Assembly (NCBI GenBank): GCA_944472155.2
Contig: OX235277.1
Coordinates: forward strand, 10,116,804-10,180,803
DNA from: Trichobilharzia szidati
Lineage: Eukaryota > Platyhelminthes > Trematoda > Strigeidida > Schistosomatidae
Direction of reading: 5' to 3'
Length of the DNA: 64,000 nt
In this document: piece after piece, positions 33,230 through 44,959 of the stretch
Numbering within the stretch: position 1 is the stretch's first letter
How the letters are laid out: every line of letters starts with the position of its first letter
Program-made: the position numbers and the translations under genes
The notes under the pieces: generated by a model
What the model saw: the letters and a program-made list of their open reading frames with translations, nothing else
What the model was told of the DNA's origin: nothing
Database searches by the model: none

Positions 33230-33420
33230 AGAGATTTTCGATGAGATGAATTAGAGTGGCATTTAAACCAATCAACCGAACAACCAACTCTCTCAAAGAT
33301 AAACTTTGTCCGCCTAAGGACGCAATAAATCCAATAAAGGGAAAAACAATATAATTTGCCAAGTACCATGTAATGACTGTGAGGTCAGTTACATAGATTA
33401 GACCAGTAGAACGATAGACC
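33230..33420 (+). pseudogene. PLE-A linker relic, plus strand
   Basis: VAFKPINRTTNSLKDKLC and following sequence match the same region as 32.86-33.10 kb but in the opposite orientation, so the two form another decayed inverted pair. Confidence 0.55.
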
Positions 33421-33431
33421 CTGATAAATTA

Positions 33432-33840
33432 ACCACTCCAATGCTTTCAGTTTAATGTAATCACAAAATAAGATTAGACCTCGTCAGCTGAATACTCTAC
33501 ATACAGTGTAGTATTATGTATCCTATGAGAAATATGCAAATGGATGTGTAACTGACAGATAAACTACAGTGAACCATTCATGCAGAATGAAAGATGGAAC
33601 CAATTTACGGGTGACTTCCACTTAGGTAAAGGACATAAGGAGTATGAATCAGGTGGGAACATCATCACTCACTGGTGAATGCATCTACATCCACACGATG
33701 AGTCCCAAATAGCACGAGATGAGCATCCTGTATCCCATCGCTAGTCAAAACCCACCAGGTATCTCGATGTTTTTCGGATTATGGAACAAAACAATCGGAT
33801 GAAACACACAAGCACACACAACCTGTTTGTATATGCAAAA
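33432..33840 (+). repeat. short repeat with hammerhead relic, copy 1
   Basis: Shares about 400 bases with 43.28-43.66 kb and, inverted, 52.20-52.55 kb: starts near TGAATACTCTACATACAGTG, contains AAGGAGTATGAATCAGGTGGG and ends in a CA-rich stretch before CCTGTTT. The central part has the hammerhead layout of the schistosome Sm-alpha retroposon family, which is a known carrier of hammerhead ribozymes. Family identity is inferred from that layout. Confidence 0.65.
33676..33745 (+). ncRNA. decayed hammerhead motif
   Basis: CATCCACACGATGAG, then the hairpin GTCC/GCAC with loop CAAATA, then GAGAT, a very short stem III (ATG/CAT) and ATCCTGTAT. Canonical core would be CTGATGAG and GAAAC. Here C3 is A, U4 is C and the second A of GAAA is G, so cleavage is not expected. 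Confidence 0.5.
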
Positions 33841-33844
33841 TGAA

Positions 33845-34370
33845 ATGAATATAGCACGCAGGCAGCAGATGAACTCACAGAAGCTCTTATGGAATAGTTT
33901 ACTGTTATAACTGAACAGATCTGAAGAAAACCCGTCACTACTTTGTTACGTCTGCGCCTGTTTCAGTACTAAAGCGATAATGAAGTCGACTGCTACGCTA
34001 ATACGTCTATTTGTCCATTGTGCCTTCCGATTCCCTGAGACACACAAATGTCAAAAGACAAAGGCTGGCTGGCTGGTCTGTGACTGTCAGATATTGATTG
34101 TATTATGTTCATCTATTGGGAGACAAAACATCATAGTTATATATTTAATCTATCATAAGAATACAGTTGCCTCACAACTGTGAGAATGGACTGCTCTTTT
34201 TAGCTTTCAATGGCTTTTCTCATTGTTTGGCGACCGACAGAGACCAAGGTGAAACAGGAGACGATGAATTGATGTCACACACTGAATGACAGTATGCGTG
34301 ATATATGATAGATCGACATAGTAACTCCATCACAAGATGGAGGTATTCATGTTCAGAAAATAGTCAACAA
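33845..34370 (+). repeat. dispersed repeat R1, copy 2
   Basis: Collinear with 47.87-48.43 and 61.93-62.46 kb. Landmarks: CGTCACTACTTTGTTACGTC, AAAGACAAAGGCTGGCTGG, TTGATTGTATTATGTTCATC. No conserved ORF; stops in all frames. Confidence 0.85.
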
Positions 34371-35264
34371 GTGAGAAAATGTACTCTGTTGATATTCACT
34401 CTTTGTTTAATAGTGTTCATCTGATTGAGACTGATAAAATTCTTTGATCACCGCCTTGGATCATAAGGACTGCTTTAGTAGTTCAGCAGCTGTCAACGCG
34501 GAATTACTGCAGAGGAATACTCTATTGTGTACTGGGATATGACTTGCCATGTATACACTAGAATTTAAATACGTCTTCACGATGTCTGATGTGAAGAACG
34601 CTGTGTCCGACAAAAAACCGATATTATTTCGAAAAATGGGCACAAGCAAACACTTGCACTAAGAGGAGAAATGAACTCTTAAACTACACCAGCGAAAACA
34701 AACACTGGTTTACCGAGGAATGCATAACATAAAATAACAATAAAAAAATCGATTTGTGAAGCAACTTCTAAACCTTGTTAATTTAGGCTAATTTTGAAGA
34801 CAATTTCCTGTTGTATCACAAGGGAAAGCTGAACAAATAGGGTGCATTACAATTCAATTTCGCTTTCCCGCCAATTATTCGGAGAGGAATACTCGACATC
34901 CATTGACCTTTTAGCGGCTAGTCACGACGCTCGCTTAAACAGGTCCTGAACATTAACATAAAGTAATTCGGTGGATATTGACTGTGAATGACTCTCAACA
35001 CTGAGTGGCCTAGTGGATACCACTTCAACTTACTGAGCGTTAGATGATGTTTCGTCCTAGTCTCAATGGAAACAGCATCACTAACTCACTCACTGGGGGG
35101 GGGAGTCAATCTAGATATGTATGTCTAGATGACAAGTCTCAGACAGACAGGATGAGATGCACCTCCTGGATGGTTTATACGACTAGACAGAATCATCCAT
35201 GTAACGACTAGGATGTTGGTTGATTGATTCAGGGAATCTTTGCAAATGACTTCGTTCTTTGTAT

Positions 35265-35552
35265 TGTTGCTGCTTTATTTTAACTGAACTAGAGTACACG
35301 TATATTCTAGTATTTCCTCGCATTTATATTTGTGTCCTAACGTTGCGATTACTCGACATCCACAACGTAATTCAAAAGGCACTTGCGAAGGAATACGACA
35401 GTGTATTATTGCAGCAATCAACAATTCAAAAATCGAGCGAGTACAAAAAGTATCAATTGTTAACATGCATGATTTAGAGTAATAAACAAACCAAAGTACA
35501 ATTACATAGTGAAAGTATACTGCGATGATGAGTAATAAAACGGGTCACTACA
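35265..35552 (-). repeat. Gypsy-2 3' LTR
   Basis: 288 bases. On the minus strand it starts TGTAGTGACCC and ends AGCAACA. The adjacent GGAGGGGCTAT (minus strand, 35553-35563) is the polypurine tract. Confidence 0.93.
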
Positions 35553-38376
35553 ATAGCCCCTCCGTAGAATGCAGGTAAATGAAGTTTACCTGTATTCGGA
35601 ATGATATTGTAAATTATAATTACAGAAGAAATATATACGAGTTTCTGGTATGAAAACCGAATTGAGGATTTTAAGTTTTTGATGTTTGATAATAAAACTG
35701 TATATATGCAAAATCGGTAACAACTTCGAAACGAACCGAAATATTTAGAAAGTTGTGCAAAATGTAACAATAAATCCAGAAAAATTATTAGAATAATAGT
35801 GGAGTTGTTATTGTAAAGAGTTACAGAATAGATTTATATCTTAACACACAGTTATTAGTACCGTAATAAGGTAGTATGGAAATGAATTAGAAATAAATTG
35901 TCTGTACAAATCTTTGCGGCCAATGTAGTCGTCTGCCTGATCTTGTGATTCTTTCTGTTTTGTTAGACGGAATATCATCAGATTTTGAATCTTGAGAGCA
36001 GGAATCATTTTGTGGCGTAATTTTAGGTGATGTTGATGACTTGGGTAAACATTCTGTCACCTCTATTTCCATGAAAGCTGGTTTTACGCGATCGATGCTT
36101 ACAATCTCGTGTTTTCCTCCGCGTGCGACAGTGATGATTTTGCTTGTTCTGCTTATTACTTTGAATGGTCCGTCATAAGGTGGTTGAAGTGGTTTCCTTA
36201 CTCCGTCGTGTCGTATGAAAACATGCGTGCAATTTTCTAGTTTTTCAGGCATGTATGCTTGGTTGAGCTGATGTCGCGGTGGGTGATATCTTAAAAGGCT
36301 CATATGTTGTCTCAGTTGTTGTACAAAAGTAGTTTCGTCAGCTGGAACTTCAGCGGCTGGGTTGAAATATTCTCCAGGCAGTCGTAAAGTAGTTCCATAA
36401 ACTAATTCTGCTGGACAACATTTGATATCTTGTTTTATTGTCGAACGTATTCCAAGAAGTACAAGAGGTAATTTATCGCTCCACTTATCATCGTCCTTCA
36501 CTGCCATCAATGATGCTTTCAGTTGACGATGAAATCTCTCCACTAAGCCGTTTGAACTGGGATGATATGCAGTAGTACGTATACGTTTGATTCCCAGTAG
36601 TTCTGTGAGTTGTTGGAATAAATGGCTTTCGAATTGGGCACCTCTGTCTGTAGTAATAATGGTGGGCACTTCGAAGTTGGAAATCCAATTTTGTATGATG
36701 CTCTTTGCAACAGTTTCAGCAGAAATATCAGGTAAGGGACAAGCTACTGGTCATCTCGTAAATCTGTCAATACACGTTAAAATGTACGTAAAGCCATTAG
36801 ATGGTGGTAACGGTCCAACGATGTCAATGTGTATGTGTTGGAACCTACCATCAGGTTCTGGAAACTGTCCATTAGGCGAAACTGTATGTCGTTGTACTTT
36901 TGACTTTTGGCAGGCTAAACATGATCTGGCCCACTGTTTAATCTCCCGATTCATATTCGGCCATACATATCAGTCACTTATCAGTTTAACTGTTGCTCGG
37001 ATGCCAGGGTGAGAAATGCCATGTACTTTGGAAAAAACTGATCTTCGCATTTCTGGTGGGACAAAAGGGCGCGGTTTACCTTTGGAAACATCACACGTAA
37101 TAATTAGGCCTTCATCAAGCATAACATCTTGAAAACGTAAGGAAGTACTCGTGCTATTTTTTATTCTTTTCAGCTCCTCATCCATAGTTTGCAGTCTAGC
37201 CATATTTTTAAGATCAAATTGGTCTTTTTCTAAGGTATTTATATGGATGCGGGATAACGCATCTGCTACCTCGTTTTTATGTCCTTTTATGAATCTAATA
37301 TCTGAAGTGAACTGAGAAATGAACTCGAGGTGTCGGAGATCTCTTGGCGAGTACTTGTCGTGCTTTGCATTCATGGCCTTGGTTAGTGGTTTGTGGTCTG
37401 TGTAGATGGTAAACGGTATTCCTTCTACCATATGACGAAAATGTTTAACAGCAAGATAGACTGCTAGTAATTCTCTACTGAATGCACTATATCTTGATTG
37501 AGTGGCGTCTAGACGTTTGGAGAAAAAGGAGAGAGGTTGCCATTTCCCAGCAGAAAATTGTTGAAGAACTGCACCGACGGCGACGTCTGATGCATCTGTC
37601 ATAATCGCTATAGGAGCGTTGACGTCACGACGTACTAGTAAAGTTTCTGAGCTTAGAGTTTGTTTCAGCTTTTCAAATGCCTCGATTGCTGAAGTACTCA
37701 TGTGCAGCGATTTTGCATGACCTTTTAGTAGATCTGTCAGAGGTTGGGCCAGCTGTGCACAGTGAGGAATGAAACGGCGATAAAAATTGACGAGACCAAG
37801 AAATCTGCGTAACTTTTTGAAGGAATCTGGAATCGGGTATTCTTTTATGACTTGCAGCTGTTCTGCTATTGGTCGAATGCCTTGATTGTCTACCTGATGC
37901 CCCAAATATTTTATAGTTTTCTTACCGAATTCACATTTACTTGGTTTAATGACAATTCCATATTCGGCTAAACGTTTAAAGAGTGTTTCTAAGTGATGTT
38001 CGTGCTCCTCAGGGGATTTACTTGCAACCAGTATATCATCGATATAAGCGTAAGTGAATGGGAGGCCGTGCAATACCTGGTCAATGAATCTCTGAAATGT
38101 TTGAGCTGCGTTAGTCAAGCCAAATGGTAGGCGGACGAACTCGAATACGCCAAAAGGAGTGGTTACCGCCATTTTGGGGATGTCCTTGGGCTCGACCGGT
38201 ATATGGTAGTACGCACGAACGAGGTCAATTTTGGAAAATATCTGAGCACCTGCCATGTTATGGAAAAAATCGTGGATGTGCGGAATTGGGTATCTATCTG
38301 CTATCGTCTGCTTATTTAAAGCTCGGTAATCTTTTTTTTTTGCTTGATCCCGAGGCTGACCGGCAGCTTAACCGGA

Positions 38377-38547
38377 CTTCTACTGGTATGACTGTGGCGA
38401 CGATATCAGTAGAAGATAACTTGGGTCGTCACACCGCTCCTTGAGTAGCTCCGTTGACAGTAGCAGCGGACGCCAACGAAATTTTTCAAACCTCACAACC
38501 TACTGATACATTGGCGACGGTATCAGTGGGGGCAGGACTTAGTCGCC
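38377..38547 (+). promoter_or_regulatory. two tandem pseudoknots in the RTE 5' region
   Basis: Unit 1: CTTCTACTG (38377-38385) pairs with CAGTAGAAG (38407-38415), extended by GTAT/ATAT; GGCGAC in the loop (38396-38401) can pair with GTCGTC (38425-38430). Unit 2: CTACTGATAC (38500-38509) pairs with GTATCAGTGG (38520-38529); loop GGCGAC (38513-38518) pairs with GTCGCC (38542-38547). Both are H-type pseudoknots with the same loop sequence. Function unknown; 5' ends of RTE elements in other animals can carry HDV-like ribozymes, but the long first stem does not fit that fold. Confidence 0.55.
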
Positions 38548-38840
38548 ATCATTCATCAATCCAAACCCATGAACCCAACAAATCCAAGAAATATCATGCC
38601 GGATCGGCCGTGGCCCGGATTAACAACGACCGCGCTTTCTGCTGCCGTGTCATAGGGCAGAAGTGATAAGTACACTACTGAGACACACCAGGCCGCGTGT
38701 GACCGGCCTCAAGCAGATGTCCCCTGGGCTCTGCGGTCACGCAACACTAACCTTTCTTCCATTTCAGGTACCCGAAGACGAAACTCAGGCGTGAGGCCAG
38801 CAACCCCACCCTGTAAACAAACCTGCTACAGAAACTTCAC

Positions 38841-40941
38841 CATGAGCAATCTCCTTGCGACAAAAGAAAAAGTCTGTGTGGGGACATGGAATGTCCGCAC
38901 TATGTACGAGACTGGCAAAGCTGCCCAGATCGCCAGCGAGATGAAAAGATACAGAATCCAAGTGCTGGGAATATGTGAAAGCAGATGGAATGGAAGTGGA
39001 CTCACCAAATTATCAACGGGAGAGTCAGTGATCTACTCCGGTCACCCAGAAGATAACCACACGCACACCGAGGGCGTGGCTATCATGATGTCACCAACGG
39101 CAACGAAAGCTCTGATGCAATGGGAAGCGATCTCGTCCAGGATAATGACCGCCAGATTCAACTCCAAAGGAAGAAAAGTGTCAATAATCCAATGTTATGC
39201 ACCCACCAACAACGCAGACCTCGAAACGAAAGAAGAATTTTACAGACAACTACAGGCAGCAATAGACAATACTCTAGCTGGCGACATTAAAATACTAATG
39301 GGAGATATGAACGCACTGGGCTGAACACTTCAAAAGACTTCTAAATCGTCCGCCACCTACAACGCGTCCAACAATACCAACAACGGAAGCAGAACTACCA
39401 ATGAACATCGACCCTCCGACGAAATTCGAAGTCCTGAATGCCATCAAGATGCTAAAAGCTGGGAAAGCGCCAGGACCAGATGGAATCCCAGCAGAAGCTT
39501 TGAAAATAGACCCAGAGACAACAGCGGACTTGATGACGCCACTACTAGAGAAGGTGTGGAAAGAGGGCAAAGTACCCGAGGATTGGAAGAACGGATACTT
39601 ATTCAAACTGCCAAAGAAAGGAGATTTGAGTCAATGTAAAAACTGGCGTGGAATTATGCTTCTGTCCATTCCAAGCAAGATACTATGTCGCATCATCCTG
39701 GATAGAATTAAACAAGCCCTAGATGAAAAACTTCGTCCGGAACAGGCCGGATTCAGGAGGAACAAGTCATGCATTGACCAAATCGCCACCCTACGGATTA
39801 TCATTGAACAAAGTTTGGAATGGCAGTCACCTCTCTATCTCAACTTCATCGATTTTGAGAAAGCCTTCGACAGCGTCGATCGAGAGGTGATTTGCAACTA
39901 CTTCGCTACTACCAAGGGGTGCCGCCGACAATTATACATCTCATCCAACAGCTGTATGACAACGCTGCATGCCAAGTAATCCACAACGGGAGGCTCACGG
40001 AATCCTTCGAAGTGAGGACGGGAGTGAGACAAGGCTGTCTACTGTCACCAATGATCTTCCTGATTGCAGTTGATTGGATAATGTGGCAGACAACGGCAAC
40101 CAACGAGGGAACAGGCATAAAATGGACCGACACAAAAGCCTTGGAGGATTTGGATTTCGCCGATGATATATGTCTGATTTCCCACAAACTGGAAGATATG
40201 CAAGTGAAAAGCAACAAATTGGCAGAAGAAGCAGCAAAGATAGGACTTCAAGTGAACATAGACAAAACAGAGGTAATGAAGATTCCTGGCCAACATCAAC
40301 AGCAACAACCGACAACAATCAGCATAAATGGGAGGAACCTGAAGGAAACAACTTCTTTCACCTACCTGGGAAGCATCGTCTCAACTACAGGAGCAACTGA
40401 CGAGGATATCAAAGCCAGAATCGGAAAAGCAAGACAAGTTTTCATTTCTCTCAAGTCTATGTGGAGGTCAACAGCATTCAGCGTCAAAAATAAGATCCGT
40501 ATTTTCAACTCCAATGTGAAGTCAGTACTACTATACGGATCAGAGACTTGGCGTGTCACAAAGAGCAGCTCAAACAAGCTACAGACCTTCATTAACAAAT
40601 GCCTTCGCTCAATACTCAAGATCAAATGGCCGGAGAGGATCAGCAACAAAGATCTCTGGGAGCGAACCAACCAGGAACCGATAGTGAAACAAATAGGCAG
40701 GAAGAAATGGAGATGGATTGGACACACTCTGAGGAAACCAGCAAGTGACGTCACTAGACAAGCCCTCGAGTGGAACCCGAAAGGGAAGCGACGAGTTGGT
40801 CGTCCAAGGGTGACCTGGAGGAGATCATGTGAAGAGGAATTGAAAGCGTGTGGGCAGACTTGGAGCCAGGTGAAAACTACAGCAGAGAACCGAACGCAAT
40901 GGAGACGCATGGCTGAAGCCCTATGTTCCTCTAGGAATTAA
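38841..40941 (+). pseudogene. RTE endonuclease-RT polyprotein, internally deleted
   Basis: ATG 38841 opens an APE-type endonuclease: VCVGTWNVRTM, GICESRWNG and ILMGDMNA. It then jumps, by deletion, to the pre-RT linker (AEHFKRLLNRPPPTTRP near 39.31-39.36 kb) with a stop at 39322-39324. RT follows: GKAPGPDGIPAEAL, FRRNKSCIDQ, FIDFEKAFDSVDRE, then a one-base deletion near 39.88 kb, and in the next frame RTGVRQGCLLSP and LDFADDICLISHK with the catalytic FADD. The C-terminus shows VGRPRVTWRRSCEEEL and stops at 40941. RTE proteins nick DNA and reverse-transcribe their own RNA at the nick; this copy cannot make a full protein. Confidence 0.88.
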
Positions 40942-41664
40942 AGGAAATAATAATATAATAATAATCTCCACATGGTCGTATCTCTGTTGAGTTTTTCTTT
41001 GGTACCATATGCAGTGGTGATGACCACGGGCTGTTTGACGGTCGTATTATTCCTAGATCCAATAATCTGTTGAATTCTGCTTTTGCTATTTGCATTTTAG
41101 CTGGATCTAAACGACGTGGTTTTGCTGGGACCGGTGGACCTTTAGTTACAATATGGTGTGTAACGTTGTGCTTGAGAGAGGCTGTGGAGTAATCGCTCTG
41201 TGTCAGTTCAGGAAATTTCTTTAGCAAAATATCGTACCTGGATAATTGATCTGTTGTGGCTACCATCAAGCGAATACTCTCGACATCTGTGGAGATGCCT
41301 GAAATCGATAGTTTACGACTGGTAGCTATCAATCTATGGTGACTAGAGTCAACTAGCAATTCGTAGTGTTGAAGAAAATCTATTCCAATGATAGGAAAGG
41401 TTACGTCGGCGACAACGAACTCCCACTCAAATGGTGTACTGCATCCAAAATTAAGTTTTTGCCTCCGAGTTCCAAATGTTTTTATGGTAGAATTGTTCGC
41501 AGCCTTGAGAACTAATGCTGGGTTTGGTTGTAAGCGTTCGTTGGCTGTTGGGGGAACTACACTAATTTCTGCGCCGGTATCTACCAGGAACTGTGCCCCC
41601 GTTGTTTTGTCTGTCACCCTGAATAGACGGCTGTGGGACGTGTGTTGGCCAGCGACCGCAGTCG

Positions 41665-42537
41665 TCACCGACCGCCGGCCTTTTCGTTTCCCAACGCCAC
41701 CGTTTGTTGGAAAGCACAAGGTTGTGTGCACCGTTTTGCGTGTACCCCAAATTTGCGATGATACCAGCATATATTCTGTTGTAAGCTATATTTACGCCTA
41801 TTGCGTGAGTGGCTACGTTGTCTTCTGTACGTTGTGGTAGGTTGTCTATTAACCCTCATTGCCATTAATTGCTCAGTGAGCACGTCGATTTTACGTTCTA
41901 AGGCTTCTATGCGTTCGTTTGACGTTTTGTCGACTCTGATGGCTTCTGCTTTATTCAGTGGGTCTATCGTGATAACTTTATCTGGTATTCTGCTAGTGGA
42001 AGCGACAGATTGAGGTGTTGACCTCTCGTACATGCGATCCGCGATATCGGTGAGCCTTCCTATGTCAATGTCGTCGTCTCCGAAAGCAAGAACCTGCTGG
42101 ATGTTTTGAGGAAGTCGTCGCAGCCAGATTTGATAAAAGAGACGTTTATCGATTTCTCTTCCGGCAACTAGGCTTTGCATATGCCTCATGAGTTGAGATG
42201 GGGTTTTATCACCTAACTCAACATTGCTTAACAGGCGATCGAGTGCTTGCCTATCTGAAAGCGAAGTGCATCGCAGTACCTCTTCCTTCAACTTGTCGTA
42301 AGGCGCTTCTGTGCTGGGATGAACGATGTATTGCCGTACCTGCTCGGCGACTTCGTCTGGTAGCACTGTACTCAAAATGCCAAATTTAGCTGTCTGTGAC
42401 GTGAGCTTATTGCTAGCCAAATAATGTTCCAGTCGAGCAAACCAAAGATGAAGGTCTCTGGGCTTAAAAACTGGTACAGTAAGAGAGATAGTACTAACAG
42501 ATCCCAGCTCTAAGTTATCAGAGGTATTGGAAGACAT
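41665..42537 (-). CDS. Gypsy-2 gag
   Basis: I choose ATG 42537 (MSSNTSDNLELGS) because the 35 codons upstream in the same frame are hydrophobic and untypical of gag. The protein starts with a capsid-like domain (VFKPRDLHLWFARLEHYL, CTSLSDRQALDRLL, IWLRRLPQNIQQVLAF). It ends with a basic region (YRRQRSHSRNRRKYS) and a cysteine-histidine cluster CWYHRKFGVHAKRC of the form used by Gypsy gag proteins for RNA binding. The frame ends at 41665, overlapping the pol frame by 106 bases. It is intact. Confidence 0.85.
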   Translation of the reverse strand: MSSNTSDNLELGSVSTISLTVPVFKPRDLHLWFARLEHYLASNKLTSQTAKFGILSTVLPDEVAEQVRQYIVHPSTEAPYDKLKEEVLRCTSLSDRQALDRLLSNVELGDKTPSQLMRHMQSLVAGREIDKRLFYQIWLRRLPQNIQQVLAFGDDDIDIGRLTDIADRMYERSTPQSVASTSRIPDKVITIDPLNKAEAIRVDKTSNERIEALERKIDVLTEQLMAMRVNRQPTTTYRRQRSHSRNRRKYSLQQNICWYHRKFGVHAKRCTQPCAFQQTVALGNEKAGGR

Positions 42538-42799
42538 GTTACAATTCGTAAAAAAAAAATGGTTTAAGAGTAACAAAATAGCAAAATTTGTGCACAATAA
42601 GAATATGGCGAAACAGAAAAATGCAATGCAGGTGCTTACCACAAATTACTGCAGGTTGTGCGATGAGCAAACACAAGAATGAGTTCGGAATATCTAATAA
42701 ATATATAGATCCACGAAGGTTAGAGTTTTATTAATCCAACAAGTGTAACAACGCGTCGAGGTCAAAAGTCGTCGGAGTCGGAGTCAGCAAGTTATCGTA

Positions 42800-42812
42800 G
42801 GGCTCACCAATT
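42800..42812 (-). promoter_or_regulatory. Gypsy-2 primer-binding site
   Basis: The minus strand reads AATTGGTGAGCCC directly after the 5' LTR; TGG marks pairing with a tRNA 3' end. Confidence 0.65.
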
Positions 42813-43100
42813 TGTTGCTCCTTTATTTTAACTGAACTAGAGTACACGTATATTCTAGTATTTCCTCGCATTTATATTTGTGTCCTAACGTTGCGATTAC
42901 TCGACATCCACAACGTAATTCTAAAGGCACTTGCGAAGGAATACGACAGTGTATTATTGCAGCAATCAACAATTCAAAAATCGAGCGAGTACAAAAAGTA
43001 TCAATTGTTAACATGCATGATTTAGAGTAATAAACAAACCAAAGTACAATTACATAGTGAAAGTATACTGCGATGATGAGTAATGAAACGGGTCACTACA
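42813..43100 (-). repeat. Gypsy-2 5' LTR
   Basis: 288 bases, three differences from the 3' LTR. Confidence 0.93.
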
Positions 43101-43282
43101 GTATCACAATAAGTATTATCATTTCATTCAACAAGATTTTCAATAATAATAATAATAAAATTAACACTCTAAATTCTAATACAATAGAGTTGGAAACCAT
43201 CCATCTCCTGACATGAATTTCGGAAATTAATCACAAATGTTGATAAAGCAGAAAGAATATAATGAATCCATCAAATCTCGAT

Positions 43283-43655
43283 AGACCTCGTCAGATGAAT
43301 ACTCTACATACAGTGTAGTGTTATGTATCCTACGAGAAGTATGCAAGTGGATGTGTAACTGACAGATAAACAAACTACAGTGAACCAATCATGCGGAATG
43401 AAAGATGGAAGGATTTTACGAGTCACTTCCACGTAGGTTAAGAACATAAGGAGTATGAATCAGGTGGGAACATCATCACTCACTCACTGGTGAATGCAGG
43501 TGCATCCACCACACGATCAGTCACAAATAGTACGAGATGAGCATCTTGTATCCCATTGAAAATAACTATCCACCAAGTATGATGATATGTTATTTAATTA
43601 TTGAACAATCCAGTCGGGGGAAATACACACACACACACACACACACAACCTGTTT
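43283..43655 (+). repeat. short repeat with hammerhead relic, copy 2
   Basis: Part of the left inverted-repeat arm. Same family as 33.43-33.84 kb. Ends in a (CA)n stretch at about 43.62-43.65 kb. The core at 43490-43580 reads CACACGATCAG, hairpin loop CAAATA, GAGAT; core bases are again non-canonical. Confidence 0.65.
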
Positions 43656-43929
43656 CCATATGCAACATGACAAGTTACTCAAGTTAACTATGTTAGAAAA
43701 TAGGTCAAAGGTTAAAACACATTTCATACAAGGATCACTAGACATCTCAGTGTGATTCATTATCTCACATCAAGCTATAATGAAAAAAGTGAATTTTTCG
43801 TAATAGTGTAAACTGCAAGGTATACGTGTGATAATAGAATTCGATGAATTTACAAAGACACAGGGTTGACATTTGTCGCGCTATCTCGTGAATTGGCAGA
43901 GGTTGGAATTCATGTAGTGGCTGGTTATT

Positions 43930-44190
43930 GGATCGGGTCCCAGTAGCTTAATGGTCTAGAGGTTAACGGTCTTGCAGGCAGGAGGTCGTGACCCTGTGGT
44001 GGGTGCACACCACTGAAGAGTTCCGTATCAGGCTGACGAGACAGCTGTCTGGCAGTTCTCCCGAGTTTCCGATGGTTCTACATTGGGACTGTTTCAATAT
44101 GCAGAACCGGGGTCCAAACCCAAGACTTTCCAGTTAAACGGTGACCTCGTAGACCATTCTCATTCATTACCAACAAAAATTACAATGATA
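43930..44190 (+). mobile_element. second tRNA-like SINE family, left-arm copy
   Basis: Begins GGGTCCCAGTAGCTTAATGG (A-box-like TAGCTTAATGG) and continues AGGAGGTCGTGACCC where the B box should be. In the right-arm copy the same place reads GAGTTCGAACC, a good B box. Downstream body: CTGGCAGTTCTCCCGAG, GGACCC-like linker, AAACGGTGACCTCGTAG. The tRNA-like head differs from the 2.7 kb SINE family. Confidence 0.6.
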
Positions 44191-44631
44191 CGCTTCCCAC
44201 TAATCACTCTAATTAATGAATTAAAAATTAATAATAATCAAAGATGATCATTGGAAATTTCAAAAGGTTGATTATTGAACAAGCAATATTCTTTTCGATA
44301 ACCTCTTCTTCATCACGTTCTACAGTTATATATCAATCTATAATAATGACAGAATGATGACAGTTATTGCTATTGACAACATTAGTGGTTCTTTTTAAAA
44401 GGAGAGTAACATCGTATCATTTAGATCAGACCTCCGAAAGTTATTTGCAAATGCCTTGTCAATAGATTATAGTCCAACATGTGTATATATGTGTGTGTAT
44501 GTTGTTATATGTAGAATTGTACGTATCATACTAAATTGAACACCAATATTTTTTACAAAGTAAGTGATTATGAGTGACAACGAATGTATAGTGAATTGAA
44601 TATTCCCATAATTAATTCAGAACAAAATATT

Positions 44632-44676
44632 TAGAGCGAACAATTGTTTTCAATAAATTCTTCTTCAGGCTCTACA
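44632..44676 (-). ncRNA. hammerhead-like fold in PLE-C left terminal repeat
   Basis: Reverse complement of the motif at 46697-46739, with all core bases and stems preserved. Confidence 0.5.
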
Positions 44677-44959
44677 TTTATAAATCCATTAATTTATGCA
44701 TACAATAGCCAGCCAGTAAAGGCAAATTAGAATCATATCAGAAAGTGTATTGTGGAACAAATATAAGATGGGATGGAACAATAGTCATTAAGTTTTTTTA
44801 ATTTTTTTTTTAATATGCATGGTCAATGAGAACATGGGACAAAATCAGATGAAGTAATTTAATTTAATGATGTGTGAAACAGTCAACTACATATGTGACC
44901 AGCTGATAGAAAGAAAGATAGATGTAGGAATCCCATCCGAAAAAGTAGAATAATTATTA

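Larger units (their letters stand above)
38333..40961 (+). mobile_element. RTE-type LINE (copy C) inserted in Gypsy-2 pol
   Basis: Inserted antisense to Gypsy-2 with a 6-base target duplication TAATCT (38327-38332 and 40962-40967). It begins with a T run and a structured 5' region, and ends with GCCCTATGTTCCTCTAGG plus a TAA-rich tail. An internal deletion removes the end of the endonuclease and the linker before RT. This is the best copy of the RTE family here and the reference for copies A, B and D. Confidence 0.92.
35887..41770 (-). pseudogene. Gypsy-2 pol: protease, RT, RNase H, integrase
   Basis: Read from 41770 leftwards: protease FLVDTGAEISVVP, start of RT (STEIRPCGDY), then the RTE insertion; the rest resumes at about 38330 with DYRALNKQ and IFSKIDLVRAYYHI, catalytic box AYIDDILVAS (YIDD), RNase H (MTDASDVAVGAVLQQ, TDHKPLTKA), integrase zinc finger (HPGIRATVKL then CLACQ) and core HIDIVGPLP, TTDRGAQFES and GLVERFHR, all three acidic residues present. 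The frame is the same on both sides of the LINE insertion. Two TGA codons break it: at 36970-36972 (expected Arg before YVWPNM) and 36751-36753 (expected Trp before PVA). Pol begins in a different frame from gag with a 106-base overlap. Confidence 0.9.
35265..43100 (-). mobile_element. Ty3/Gypsy LTR retrotransposon (Gypsy-2) with nested RTE
   Basis: LTRs at 35265-35552 and 42813-43100 (288 bases each) differ at three positions. The target duplication GTAT is at 35261-35264 and 43101-43104, and the right arm of the large inverted repeat still has the unoccupied site with a single GTAT. Gag and pol are on the minus strand. An RTE LINE at 38333-40961 sits in the RT domain. Without it the element would be about 5.2 kb. 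The DUF7041-like gag and separate pol frame recall schistosome Boudicca-type elements, which is an inference. Confidence 0.95.

Noticed and set aside
38377..38430. HDV-like ribozyme at the RTE 5' end
   Set aside because: The order of strands is pseudoknot-like, but the first stem is 13 pairs long and the P3/P4 hairpins cannot be placed convincingly.
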